Source: Pseudoalteromonas rubra (lineage in GTDB: Bacteria; Pseudomonadota; Gammaproteobacteria; Enterobacterales; Alteromonadaceae). Taken from it: DNA of 64,000 nt. A model generated the notes under the pieces. The model had not been told where the DNA came from and did not search any database. It saw nothing but the letters and a program-made list of their open reading frames with translations. The position numbers were made by a program, and so were the translations under genes. The DNA lies in the NCBI RefSeq assembly GCF_005886805.2, contig NZ_CP045430.1:186001-250000 (forward strand), written 5' to 3'. Shown piece after piece: positions 8,429 to 16,773 of the stretch (the stretch's first letter is position 1; every line of letters begins with the position of its first letter).

Positions 8429-9532
8429 CTAAAAACGATGTGCAGTTAACTTTTGCTGCGTTACCTGAGCATAACTGTTAGCAAACTGACCTTCACGGGT
8501 TTCAAAAATAAACTGGATCTGAGTCAACCCAAGCAGATCACATGGGTCTTCCTGCTCAAGACGCATATAATGTTTGAGCTGAGAGCGACCGCGCTGAGAA
8601 CTCATCAGATAATAAACAAATGCCCAGCTACTTCTGTACATCACGCTCTGCGCTTTACCTTGCCATGAACCAGCAGCTTCAAACAGACTATTTGGATGCA
8701 GCAAGCCTCCCACCAAATAATCATTACGTACCCAGGCTCCATTAGGTTTTAACTGGCTAAGATTCATAGAAGTTTCGATATATTCAAAATATTCAGCAGT
8801 GCCTTCGTTAAACCAGCGAGGTGTATTGCCAAGCACAGCCTGATTAATTGCATGAACCGCTTCATGAATGGCTGTGCGCATGGCTTGTGACTCACTACGA
8901 AATTCAACTACGGCAATATTATGGGCGGTTTTGTAAATCCCCTGATTTCCTGCCGCACTGGAGCCCAGAACATCCAACATTTTTTTATAAGCACGGCGAT
9001 TATTGGCAATCACAATACGCAGCTTCACCTTGCGCATTGCTTCAAGGCCAATGATCCCCGTATAAGTACGAAAGACGGCGTTTAACCTGGCTTCCAGACG
9101 GTTGCGAAACGCCTGCCCGAGGACACCATAATCCAGTTCCAGGTCAAAATAGTCCAGTGCATGGTTCGATTTAAACTGGTATTCACTCGCCCCTTGTTTC
9201 GCAGGCCTGTCACTGAAGTGCGTAATACCCCGATCATCCTGCCAGGTATAGATGCCATTAGCACTTTGTATTTTCACTTTACCCTGCGACGCGCTGTTAC
9301 AACGATACTGTATTGGCGCACCACATATGTTATGGTCCGCCTCCCGCTCAACGATCTGCTCTGATGCGGTGCTCGCGCTTTGCTCTCTGGCCGTATTATG
9401 TTGCTCCAGCTCTAAGGCATCCGGTTCAATGAACCGTTCGAGCCCCAAACGCTCAACAACTATTTCCCGATTAAGATAAAGCGCCAGTAAAACGAGCGCT
9501 GAAAGTGCCAAGTTCGATTTCCAGTCTCTCAT
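8429..9532 (-). CDS. Exported HExxH (gluzincin-like) metallopeptidase with DUF4124-like domain
   Basis: A 367-residue protein with an N-terminal signal anchor (SNLALSALVLLALYL). The start at 9532 is fixed by an AAGGAGG ribosome-binding site; the longer frame to 9562 is not. After a variable acidic linker, residues about 95-125 hold a DUF4124-type module (GIYTWQDDRGITHFSDRP), common at the front of gammaproteobacterial envelope proteins. The second half contains a zinc-peptidase signature: AIHEAVHAINQ provides HExxH, and the downstream WFNEGTAEYFEY gives the third glutamate ligand, as in DUF1570/gluzincin proteins. Location is probably periplasm or inner-membrane outer face. The substrate is unknown; cell-wall or protein processing is only a guess. 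Confidence 0.8.
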   Translation of the reverse strand: MRDWKSNLALSALVLLALYLNREIVVERLGLERFIEPDALELEQHNTAREQSASTASEQIVEREADHNICGAPIQYRCNSASQGKVKIQSANGIYTWQDDRGITHFSDRPAKQGASEYQFKSNHALDYFDLELDYGVLGQAFRNRLEARLNAVFRTYTGIIGLEAMRKVKLRIVIANNRRAYKKMLDVLGSSAAGNQGIYKTAHNIAVVEFRSESQAMRTAIHEAVHAINQAVLGNTPRWFNEGTAEYFEYIETSMNLSQLKPNGAWVRNDYLVGGLLHPNSLFEAAGSWQGKAQSVMYRSSWAFVYYLMSSQRGRSQLKHYMRLEQEDPCDLLGLTQIQFIFETREGQFANSYAQVTQQKLTAHRF

Positions 9533-9606
9533 TGTCCGCCTCCTTGGCGACTGAAGTATCAAGATAGAAGGTTGATAGCGTAGCAGTTATGACTGCTAAG
9601 TCCGTG

Positions 9607-10371
9607 TTATTCGTTTTTCTTCGTGGTCGCCCAGTATTCTCTGATTTTCTGATAGCGACCAGTCTGAACCAGTTGTTTGAGGCTGGTATTAAACTCGTCT
9701 CTGAGCTGTTTGTCTGTAAACGCAACATAAAACCAGAGCGGATTATTCTCAAAGGGTAACAACACTTTCCCCCACTGATTATTAATGTGCACCGAAGATG
9801 ACTGGTTGAGTTCAGACAAATGCCAGCGCAGTAAAGTATCATCAATCAGGATCACGTCACATTTGCCATTTAACCACTCAATCACTTGCTCCCGTTGCTT
9901 TGAATACTCAAGGTAATCCTCTTTGCCAGCCACAATCTCAGTGAGTTCAAGGTGTTCCGACGCATTTTGCCACGCGCAAATACTGTGCCTGGCAAGCTCC
10001 TGCATTGAAGTCAGAGTGAATCCTGGATCGCGGCTGTGAATAGCATAATTACTGTAAGAAATAAAAGGCACGGAATAATACAATCCAGGCTGTGCGCGAG
10101 ACATTTCAACTGCAACATCTATGTCACCCTGTTCGAGTAAACGCTGCATCCGCTTAATGGATACAAATAACGTTTTATATTGCCAGCCCAGAGGCTCTGC
10201 TGCCTGTTTAAATAGCTCAACACTGATACCTGAGCCACTGCGTTCATCCACATAGGGTGGACGACTCAAGCCAAACCCTACCACTAACTCTGTAGAAAAT
10301 GCAGCATGACTAACCAGCAACAGATATGAAATGATGGCTATACCAGTCAGAGACTTACAGCGCTCACGCAT
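9607..10371 (-). CDS. Periplasmic substrate-binding protein, SBP_bac_3 type
   Basis: A 254-residue family-3 extracellular solute-binding protein with a signal peptide (about residues 1-26, ending HAAFSTE). The two-lobe fold is suggested by the opening strand ELVVGFGLSRPPYVDE, by GDIDVAVEMSR and by the late segment GRYQKIREYWAT typical of the family's last helix. No permease or ATPase gene is adjacent. Such orphan proteins are common in Pseudoalteromonas, Shewanella and Vibrio, and may serve sensing or unlinked transport. It lies 74 bases upstream of the peptidase-like gene on the same strand, so cotranscription is possible. Ligand unknown (amino-acid-like by family). Confidence 0.85.
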   Translation of the reverse strand: MRERCKSLTGIAIISYLLLVSHAAFSTELVVGFGLSRPPYVDERSGSGISVELFKQAAEPLGWQYKTLFVSIKRMQRLLEQGDIDVAVEMSRAQPGLYYSVPFISYSNYAIHSRDPGFTLTSMQELARHSICAWQNASEHLELTEIVAGKEDYLEYSKQREQVIEWLNGKCDVILIDDTLLRWHLSELNQSSSVHINNQWGKVLLPFENNPLWFYVAFTDKQLRDEFNTSLKQLVQTGRYQKIREYWATTKKNE

Positions 10372-10754
10372 ACAACAATCGAACCTTTTCGATAACTCAA
10401 CCCAAATTTGAGTCTAGCATAAATTCACTCATCTCCCCCTTCAAGCCAAATACTAAGATTATCAGGTACTGGGGCTAAGAATGGCTCTACCACCAAGTTA
10501 ACGCCAAAAATAACGCCTCCCGATGTCATCTCATCACCAGATCCATCGACACCCCGAGCTCCGACACGGGAACCACTTGCAGACCGCTCAGCAGCTGATT
10601 ATGAGTAGGTTGTCATACGCTGATGGTTATCAAAAGCGATGGAATGGTAGTGAGCTGTTAATTAGGGAAAGCTGGCGAATAAACGGGGCAGTGAAGTTCT
10701 CTGTGATTAGACAGTGCTCGCACTCAGGACCTTGTCCATGCCAATCAAAAATAA
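10372..10754. other. Intergenic stretch with a degenerate palindrome
   Basis: No convincing gene. Around 10525-10575 the text CGATGTCATCTCATCACC followed by CCCCGAGCTCCGACACGGG loosely recalls the REP-like hairpins elsewhere in the window, but it is too degraded to call. Confidence 0.35.
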
Positions 10755-11018
10755 CTAAGACAGATTAATAGGATCTTCACGCCAATCGTAGTTACGTGCC
10801 TTACTCAAACAATGATTCGGTGCTTTTTGCACATGGCCTATGGTTAAGATACCCTCTTCATGCATTGTGAGTAGGAGATCGCCTGTCTCCAAAGGCCGTT
10901 TTACACAAGGAGCACTATAAAACTCTGTGACCACCACATGCTCAAAAGGCTGCTCTGCCCAACGCTTTGGCTGTGGCTTAAACACATGGACCAGCGCTGT
11001 AATCAATGGAGTGAACAT
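10755..11018 (-). CDS. Small hypothetical protein, 87 residues
   Basis: This frame begins 7 bases after the stop of the UPF0149-like gene, so it is probably its cotranscribed partner. The sequence has no signal peptide and includes a possible beta-rich middle (HVVVTEFYSAPCV, GDLLLTMHEEGILTIGHV), reminiscent of a small SH3-like or barrel fold. I do not recognise the family. Spacing and sense orientation support it more than the sequence does. Confidence 0.55.
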   Translation of the reverse strand: MFTPLITALVHVFKPQPKRWAEQPFEHVVVTEFYSAPCVKRPLETGDLLLTMHEEGILTIGHVQKAPNHCLSKARNYDWREDPINLS

Positions 11019-11025
11019 CAGACGG

Positions 11026-12276
11026 TTACTTCTGCCGCAGCCAGAATAAGCTTCCCTCTACGCTCAGCCAGGCTTTTTTACCGCCCGCCTCAAGATAATA
11101 ATCGACCTCTTCTTCACTACCGGGTGCGTAAGTATCAAAACAAGGCTTCGTCTTTTTCTGCCCGGTCGCTATCATCTGAAAATGGCTGTTACGATCCTTT
11201 AGGGCCTTTTTGGCTTCGCGACTTTGAGAGGTATCTCCCTCTGTGGCATACAACATCAGAGCGTGTGCTGCCTGAGTAAATGTTGAGTACTCGCTAAACT
11301 GACCCAAACAATCTCTTAGCTGTGCCCAGTCCTGCATAACAATAAAACAATTCAGTAATAAATACCGGTTGCCCTGGTTGTCATTGGGATTCAGCTTAAG
11401 CAGATCCTGAAGCTCTTCAGCCGCTTTATCAGGATTGCCATAACACAGGTTCAAATGTGCGCGCTTAGCACGCAGCATCATATAGGGCCGTGTCTCATGC
11501 ATTTTCCAGAAAACCCCCATGTTTTCTGTTCTATAATCAGGGGTGATCATGTTCTCTTCAAACCGCTTAACCAGACTGTCGAACTCCGCAATGGCATCCT
11601 CATCGTCGCGATCTAAAACTTCTTCCAGCATGTCGTTAAACACTTCGTGGGCTTGCTCAAGCATTTCTTCATCGGTAATACCATATTCACCCAACACTTC
11701 CACCATATCATCCGCAAAACGCATGGCGTAAGCGGTATTGGCAACATACGTTGGGATCATACGGCGTTGCTTTAACAGCACTTTGGTAAAATCCCCGCTG
11801 TCGTCATCAAATTCTCGTCGGGCCTGCTCATAGCTGGTAAAACCACGTAGAATTTCTTTCAGCCACTGTAACTGCTGACGCTGCTCGGCATTAATATGCT
11901 CGGTATTTATCCAGGTAAGCGCACGCAACATGCCCATGCAATACAGTGGCAAGGGTTTGCTGTTGCCCAGACTATCCTCGGGATCCGTTTTAGATACTAC
12001 GCATTGCTTAGGTAAGGTATTTTCATCTCGCGCTATTCTGCGAAAGCACAGGGTATGAAAATCCATCACGGCTTCTAATTGCTCAGCGTGCTCAAGCGTG
12101 TAGTGACCAAATAAGTGCTCAAGCCATTCACTTGGCAAAGGGGGCTGCAACGCAACACCCAGCCCCATTAAATATCCTTCAATGTAAAGAATATCTGGCT
12201 GGAGCTCACTATTTGCCGAAAAGGCTTTTACAGCTTTTTTAATCAACTGAATAGACATAGAAAATTGTTTTTGCAT
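11026..12276 (-). CDS. UPF0149-like / TPR repeat protein
   Basis: A 416-residue cytoplasmic protein. The N-terminal third resembles the UPF0149 (YecA/YgfB) fold: IEGYLMGLGVALQPPLPSEW early on, and LYCMGMLRALTWI later. A long acidic helical middle follows (EEVLDRDDEDAIAEFDSLVK). The C-terminal part has tetratricopeptide-like helices with GNPDKAAEELQDLLKLNPND and GNRYLLLNCFIV, a pattern of TPR/ST7-like domains. Two ATGs are possible, 12276 and 12258; neither has a strong Shine-Dalgarno, so the start is uncertain by six residues. Function is not known, and the TPR part suggests protein-protein contact. A small gene follows after 7 bases. Confidence 0.75.
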   Translation of the reverse strand: MQKQFSMSIQLIKKAVKAFSANSELQPDILYIEGYLMGLGVALQPPLPSEWLEHLFGHYTLEHAEQLEAVMDFHTLCFRRIARDENTLPKQCVVSKTDPEDSLGNSKPLPLYCMGMLRALTWINTEHINAEQRQQLQWLKEILRGFTSYEQARREFDDDSGDFTKVLLKQRRMIPTYVANTAYAMRFADDMVEVLGEYGITDEEMLEQAHEVFNDMLEEVLDRDDEDAIAEFDSLVKRFEENMITPDYRTENMGVFWKMHETRPYMMLRAKRAHLNLCYGNPDKAAEELQDLLKLNPNDNQGNRYLLLNCFIVMQDWAQLRDCLGQFSEYSTFTQAAHALMLYATEGDTSQSREAKKALKDRNSHFQMIATGQKKTKPCFDTYAPGSEEEVDYYLEAGGKKAWLSVEGSLFWLRQK

Positions 12277-12434
12277 GAGTTTAGTGTGTTATACCGCCCA
12301 GCAGCGCGAAGGTAAAGGCATTAACCATTAAATAACAGCTGTTATACAAAAAAACCGGTTGTTCGCTCATTAAGTATGCACTTATACAGCGTTAAAGATG
12401 GCTAGCCTTGTATAACCACGACAAAGTACGACAT

Positions 12435-12471
12435 AAAAAAAGCAATGCCACACAGGGAGCCTGGCATTGCT
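12435..12471 (-). terminator. Rho-independent terminator-like hairpin, minus strand
   Basis: AGCAATGCCA and TGGCATTGCT make a perfect 10-bp stem around an 11-base loop. On the minus strand it is followed by six or more T. No recognised gene lies immediately upstream of it on the minus strand (12472-12949), which makes it an orphan. Confidence 0.7.
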
Positions 12472-12949
12472 ATAAAGGCCATCTGAATATCCAGATGGTT
12501 CACATGAGATCGGAATCAACAAACACCCGATTTGTCAAAAATACCTATGGCGTAGATCGCATAAGCGGTGAGCATACACGCTCAGCTTTGTGTAACTCAC
12601 AACCACAAAGACATCGCTGTCATTCAGCCAAAAATAAGTGCGTAGTAATCCCGTATTCGCAAAACCAGACCTGTAATCTGCTTATCCTCAGTACATTAAA
12701 TTGGGTACCACGCCGTTGGCAGGCACTACAGTCGCACATCATCCACAGCAAAAGCAATTACAGACGATTACAATGTAACCACATTAAAGGTACAAGCAAA
12801 AGCCTGACAGCATTAGATTTTGGTCGTATAGGCACACTATTCATGTCAGCCAGGCGACCTGTATTCGAAACGAGTCGCAATACTCGATATATCTGAGTGA
12901 GGGATTTATAAGACATACCTCCCAGAACAGGGAAGGTAAAGAGCAGAAT
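12472..12949. other. Intergenic stretch between two minus-strand terminators
   Basis: Both strands were read. Frames at 12408-12896 (+) and 12758-12976 (-) exist but have no ribosome-binding site and no recognisable composition. The minus-strand one starts inside a terminator. The region may encode a short untranslated RNA ending at the orphan terminator at 12435; this is speculation. Confidence 0.35.
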
Positions 12950-12974
12950 AAAAAAAAAGGCCGCATACGCAGCC
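12950..12974 (-). terminator. Rho-independent terminator, minus strand
   Basis: On the minus strand GGCTGC-GTAT-GCGGCC (one G-T wobble) is followed directly by eight T. It lies about 65 bases after the stop codon of the Cys-rich exported protein gene and is the natural end of that transcript. Confidence 0.8.
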
Positions 12975-13037
12975 AAAAGCTCAATTTAGAATAATCACTT
13001 AAATCCAGTCAGCGGACAATGCCGCCAACAGGCTGTT

Positions 13038-13343
13038 TTAATTATCTGTGCAAGTAACCGTTTCAATTAGTTCACAACAGCGGTTTTTTGAGCCACTGTC
13101 TTTTTGAACCCACTTAGTGCCACCGGCATAGCGAGCAAAAGTACACTCGTCTTCACCACACTTAGTAGTAAGACGAACCGCATCATCAAACCCATTGATA
13201 TGGCAATAGCCATATGCATTGTAAGCAGTCGCCCATACATCCAGCTTTACTGAGCTGTTGGCATAAACACCCGCGTTATGTAACACCACTTCTCTGGCCG
13301 CAGAAAAAAGCGCACACGTGCTAAGTGCAACAGCAATAATCAG
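13038..13343 (-). CDS. Small exported cysteine-rich protein, start codon unclear
   Basis: A canonical start (GTG at 13289) gives 83 residues but cuts off an obvious signal peptide. The frame continues upstream as KKLIIAVALSTCALFSAA before meeting TAA at 13356-13358, with no ATG, GTG or TTG in between; CTG at 13343 is the first near-cognate codon. An AAGGA lies around 13361-13366. The mature part (from about VVLHNAGVYAN) has six cysteines and no long hydrophobic segment, as expected for a disulfide-bonded secreted protein. A terminator follows. Either an unusual start codon is used, or a small mutation has removed the ATG and the gene is decaying. Family not recognised. Confidence 0.6.
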   Translation of the reverse strand: MIIAVALSTCALFSAAREVVLHNAGVYANSSVKLDVWATAYNAYGYCHINGFDDAVRLTTKCGEDECTFARYAGGTKWVQKDSGSKNRCCELIETVTCTDN

Positions 13344-13562
13344 CTTTTTCTTTTCTTAATCCTTTCGCTTATTTTTAGAGTTTCATTGACGGGTAATTTG
13401 CTACCCAGCCTGAAGATAAAATGTACTGATTGATTTTTTGCTTCATAATTGTGAATAAGGAGTTACCAAAATTTGGGTGAACTGTATTCAATGCTTTAAT
13501 GATCTTCACAAAGGATTTAAACTAAAGACGTTTCAAGCACATAAAAACAATAAGGATAGCCC

Positions 13563-16500
13563 GTGCAGCAGTTTGGCATCTATGAACAACTAATCACACA
13601 GGTAGTAGAGCAACAACTTGATCGAGAACGATTTTATGTTGGCGAACGTCAGCTAGAAAGTGATGAAGCAGCCATTTGGCTATCACGTTTTATGTCAAAG
13701 CTCATGCAACTTGCAATCGACAGCATACCAGCAGGTGAAAAAAACCGTTTGGAACAACAGATCCAGCTCGCTAACAAGTTTGTTTTTTGGCTTAAAGATC
13801 AGCTAAGTGAAGCACAGAGCATCGAAGAGAACTTAGTTAATACACAAGGTAAAATACTCACAGCCTTGTTCGATAAACGTAACCCTTTAGCAGCTGACCT
13901 GGCACAATATAGTGATACCATCTTTCCTCAAACCGGGCTTACTCAAAGCGAGTTGTTCTCTGGTGCTAATGCGGGCTTGTCTTTGGAGAGCGAGCTAAAG
14001 CGAGAAATACAGTCCTCAGATACAATATACTGGTTAGTTTCGTTTATCCGTTGGACAGGGATCCGTATATTCAAAGAGGTGCTGCGCGAATTTACTCAAA
14101 GTGGTAAAAAGCTAAAGGTCATTACCACCTCATACATGGGGGCTACAGATCAACGCGCCATTGACTTTTTGGCAGGTTTACCAAACACCGAAGTCAAAAT
14201 CAGCTATAACACACGCAATGAAAGGCTCCATGCCAAGTCTTATTTATTCATGCGTAACAACGGGTTTCATACAGGCTATATCGGCTCTTCCAACCTCTCA
14301 TACTCCGCACTATCAAACGGGCTTGAGTGGAACTTAAAGATCACGAGTCAGGAAATCCCTCATATAATCAAAAAGTCGCTCAGTACGTTCGAAACCTACT
14401 GGGAATCAGATGAATTTGAGTTATACACCGGTCAGGAAACCTGTAAGCAGAAACTCAAAGCAGCTTTATCAAACGATAAAGATCAGGTCTCAGATGTCAG
14501 CCACTATTATTTTGACTTAGCCCCTAAACCTCATCAACGCACCATACTTGATAAACTCAGTGCTGAACGAACACTCCACAATCGCACTAAAAACCTGGTA
14601 GTCGCTGCAACCGGTACAGGTAAAACTCTTATTTCCGCTTTCGACTTCCAGCAATTTATCAAAGACAAGCCAGGTGCCAAATTGCTATTTGTTGCACATC
14701 GAGAAGAAATATTAAAACAAGCCAGAAGCGCTTTTAGAGCCGTTTTAAAGGACAACCAATTTGGAGAACTTTGGGTTGGTAACCATAAGCCAGAGCATTA
14801 TCGTCAGCTCTTTGCATCAGTGCAAACACTCAACAACCAGCTTGACTCCCTAAACCTAACAGCCGATTACTTTGACTACGTGGTAATAGACGAAGTACAC
14901 CATATAGCAGCGCGTAGTTATCGAGATATTTTAGAGCTTTTTACTCCTCAAATACTACTGGGCCTGACAGCTACACCTGAAAGGCAGGATGGCGGAAATA
15001 TCCTAAACGACTTTGATGGGGTCATTGCGGCAGAATTACGATTGCCAGAAGCGATCAACCAAAGGCACTTATGTCCATTCCATTACTTTGCTATTGATGA
15101 TGAGACTGACTTACGGACTATTCCATGGAAACAAGGACGCTACGATATAGCCGCGCTTACACAGCTATACACGCATAACGACCAAAGAGCGCGAAAAATT
15201 ATCGCCAGTATGCAGGATATTCTCGTCAACGTGCATCACATCAAAGCGCTGGCGTTCTGTGTCAGTAAAGCGCATGCCAATTTCATGGCAAAGCAATTCA
15301 ATTTAAATGGCATCAGCGCAAATGTGTTAACCAGCGATAACACCCAAGAAAGACACAAAATGCAAGAGGCCCTACGCAGCGGCGAAATCAATATTTTGTG
15401 TGTGGTAGACATTTTCAACGAGGGTGTCGATATTCCAGAAATTGATACATTGCTGTTCTTACGTCCAACCGAAAGCCTGACATTGTTCTTACAACAACTA
15501 GGTCGGGGCCTGCGGCTTAGCAATGATGAAAAAGAGTGCTGTACCGTGCTCGATTTTGTCGGCAATGCCAGGCCAGAATACGATTTCGCCACCAAATTCA
15601 GGGGCCTGATTGGCAAAACAAATACCGCCATCGGCAATGAAATTAAAGACGGTTTTCCACATTTGCCGCTGGGTTGTCGCATTGAGCTACAAAAACAAAG
15701 CAAAGAAGTTATTCTCAATAATATTCGTAAAGCGGAGAATAACTTAAACAGGTTAAGAGCCCTAATTAACCGCTTTGCGCAGGATACCAACCTGCCTTTA
15801 ACCCTGGCCAATTTTCTACAGGTTAATCCCAGTGTCACGCTTGAGGATACCTATAAGGCCACACAATCTGGCATAAGCCGATGGCACATTCTGACTCAAC
15901 CTCAATTGGTTGAGCGTGAACTATTGGTCATTAAAGCTTATAACCGTGCAATCAATACCCAACTGCTGGTGTGTAACTCACTTACCTATCTGAGCTTTCT
16001 GCATGCTTTGTGCGACAACCAGTTCGATGTATCACAAGTCAAACAGTTTGATAGCAAAACAAAAGATGCTTTGGCTATGATAACGTTTTACAACTTTTGG
16101 GAAGCACCACAAAATCAGGCAAACTCGAAATCCGTAGCCGCGAGCCTTAGAGCATTAAACCATCCCGTTCTAACTGCTGAGCTAAAAGATGTATTATCTA
16201 TTTTGATCAATCGTGTCGAACACTTAGAACAACCACTGACATCTTTGCCTAACAAAGCACTACAGCTACATAGCCGATACACTCGAGAACAGATCTTCGC
16301 GGCCATGGGAGAGCACACCTTTGCAAAACGCTCATCATCACGCGAAGGCGTGAAAGAATTCAAGTCTCTGAATATTGAGACTTTGTTTGTTACTCTAAAT
16401 AAATGCGAAAAAGTTTACTCACCCACAACTTTATACAATGATTACGCCATCAGCCCTACCCTTTTCCACTGGCAAAGCCAGAACACAGCCCGCCCGGAAC

Positions 16501-16730
16501 GCGGAAAGGGGCTGAGTTATATCCAGCATAAAAAAACAGGAAAACGATTATTTTTGTTTGTTCGCGAACAAAACAAAGACGAAAACGGCAGAACCATGGG
16601 GTTTGTCAATTTTGGCGAGGTCAGCTACGTTCAGCACCAAGGCAGCCAACCTATGGATATCACCTGGAAATTGCACCACCCCATGCCTAATGATATTTGG
16701 CATGAGGCGGGGAAATTAGCGGTTGGATAG
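13563..16730 (+). CDS. PLD-nuclease / DEAD-like helicase with DUF3427-like C-terminus
   Basis: A 1055-residue protein with a GTG start preceded by AAGGAT. Order of domains: an N-terminal helical region (1-130); a phospholipase-D-like nuclease domain (about 130-290) with HAKSYLFMRNN and IGSSNLSYSAL; then a superfamily 2 helicase core with Walker A AATGTGKT, DEAH-box variant VIDEVHH and motif III LTATPER; motif VI QQLGRGLRL; and a C-terminal DUF3427-like region with YSPTTLYNDYAISPTLFHWQ and GRTMGFVNFGEVSYV. DUF3427-PLD-helicase proteins occur widely in defence islands and next to restriction genes. This copy converges on the four-gene minus-strand operon, whose second gene is also a PLD-helicase of a different subtype. 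Function is inferred as nucleic-acid recognition and cleavage; unproven. Confidence 0.88.
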   Translation: MQQFGIYEQLITQVVEQQLDRERFYVGERQLESDEAAIWLSRFMSKLMQLAIDSIPAGEKNRLEQQIQLANKFVFWLKDQLSEAQSIEENLVNTQGKILTALFDKRNPLAADLAQYSDTIFPQTGLTQSELFSGANAGLSLESELKREIQSSDTIYWLVSFIRWTGIRIFKEVLREFTQSGKKLKVITTSYMGATDQRAIDFLAGLPNTEVKISYNTRNERLHAKSYLFMRNNGFHTGYIGSSNLSYSALSNGLEWNLKITSQEIPHIIKKSLSTFETYWESDEFELYTGQETCKQKLKAALSNDKDQVSDVSHYYFDLAPKPHQRTILDKLSAERTLHNRTKNLVVAATGTGKTLISAFDFQQFIKDKPGAKLLFVAHREEILKQARSAFRAVLKDNQFGELWVGNHKPEHYRQLFASVQTLNNQLDSLNLTADYFDYVVIDEVHHIAARSYRDILELFTPQILLGLTATPERQDGGNILNDFDGVIAAELRLPEAINQRHLCPFHYFAIDDETDLRTIPWKQGRYDIAALTQLYTHNDQRARKIIASMQDILVNVHHIKALAFCVSKAHANFMAKQFNLNGISANVLTSDNTQERHKMQEALRSGEINILCVVDIFNEGVDIPEIDTLLFLRPTESLTLFLQQLGRGLRLSNDEKECCTVLDFVGNARPEYDFATKFRGLIGKTNTAIGNEIKDGFPHLPLGCRIELQKQSKEVILNNIRKAENNLNRLRALINRFAQDTNLPLTLANFLQVNPSVTLEDTYKATQSGISRWHILTQPQLVERELLVIKAYNRAINTQLLVCNSLTYLSFLHALCDNQFDVSQVKQFDSKTKDALAMITFYNFWEAPQNQANSKSVAASLRALNHPVLTAELKDVLSILINRVEHLEQPLTSLPNKALQLHSRYTREQIFAAMGEHTFAKRSSSREGVKEFKSLNIETLFVTLNKCEKVYSPTTLYNDYAISPTLFHWQSQNTARPERGKGLSYIQHKKTGKRLFLFVREQNKDENGRTMGFVNFGEVSYVQHQGSQPMDITWKLHHPMPNDIWHEAGKLAVG

Positions 16731-16773
16731 CGAATCTACCCAATACATGTAACCATATGAAAAAATAAAAATA

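Noticed and set aside
12408..12896. 162-residue plus-strand ORF
   Set aside because: No ribosome-binding site, runs through a perfect terminator hairpin at 12441-12471, and has unlikely composition.
12758..12976. 72-residue minus-strand ORF starting MAAYAAFFF
   Set aside because: Its first codons are the stem and T-run of a terminator.
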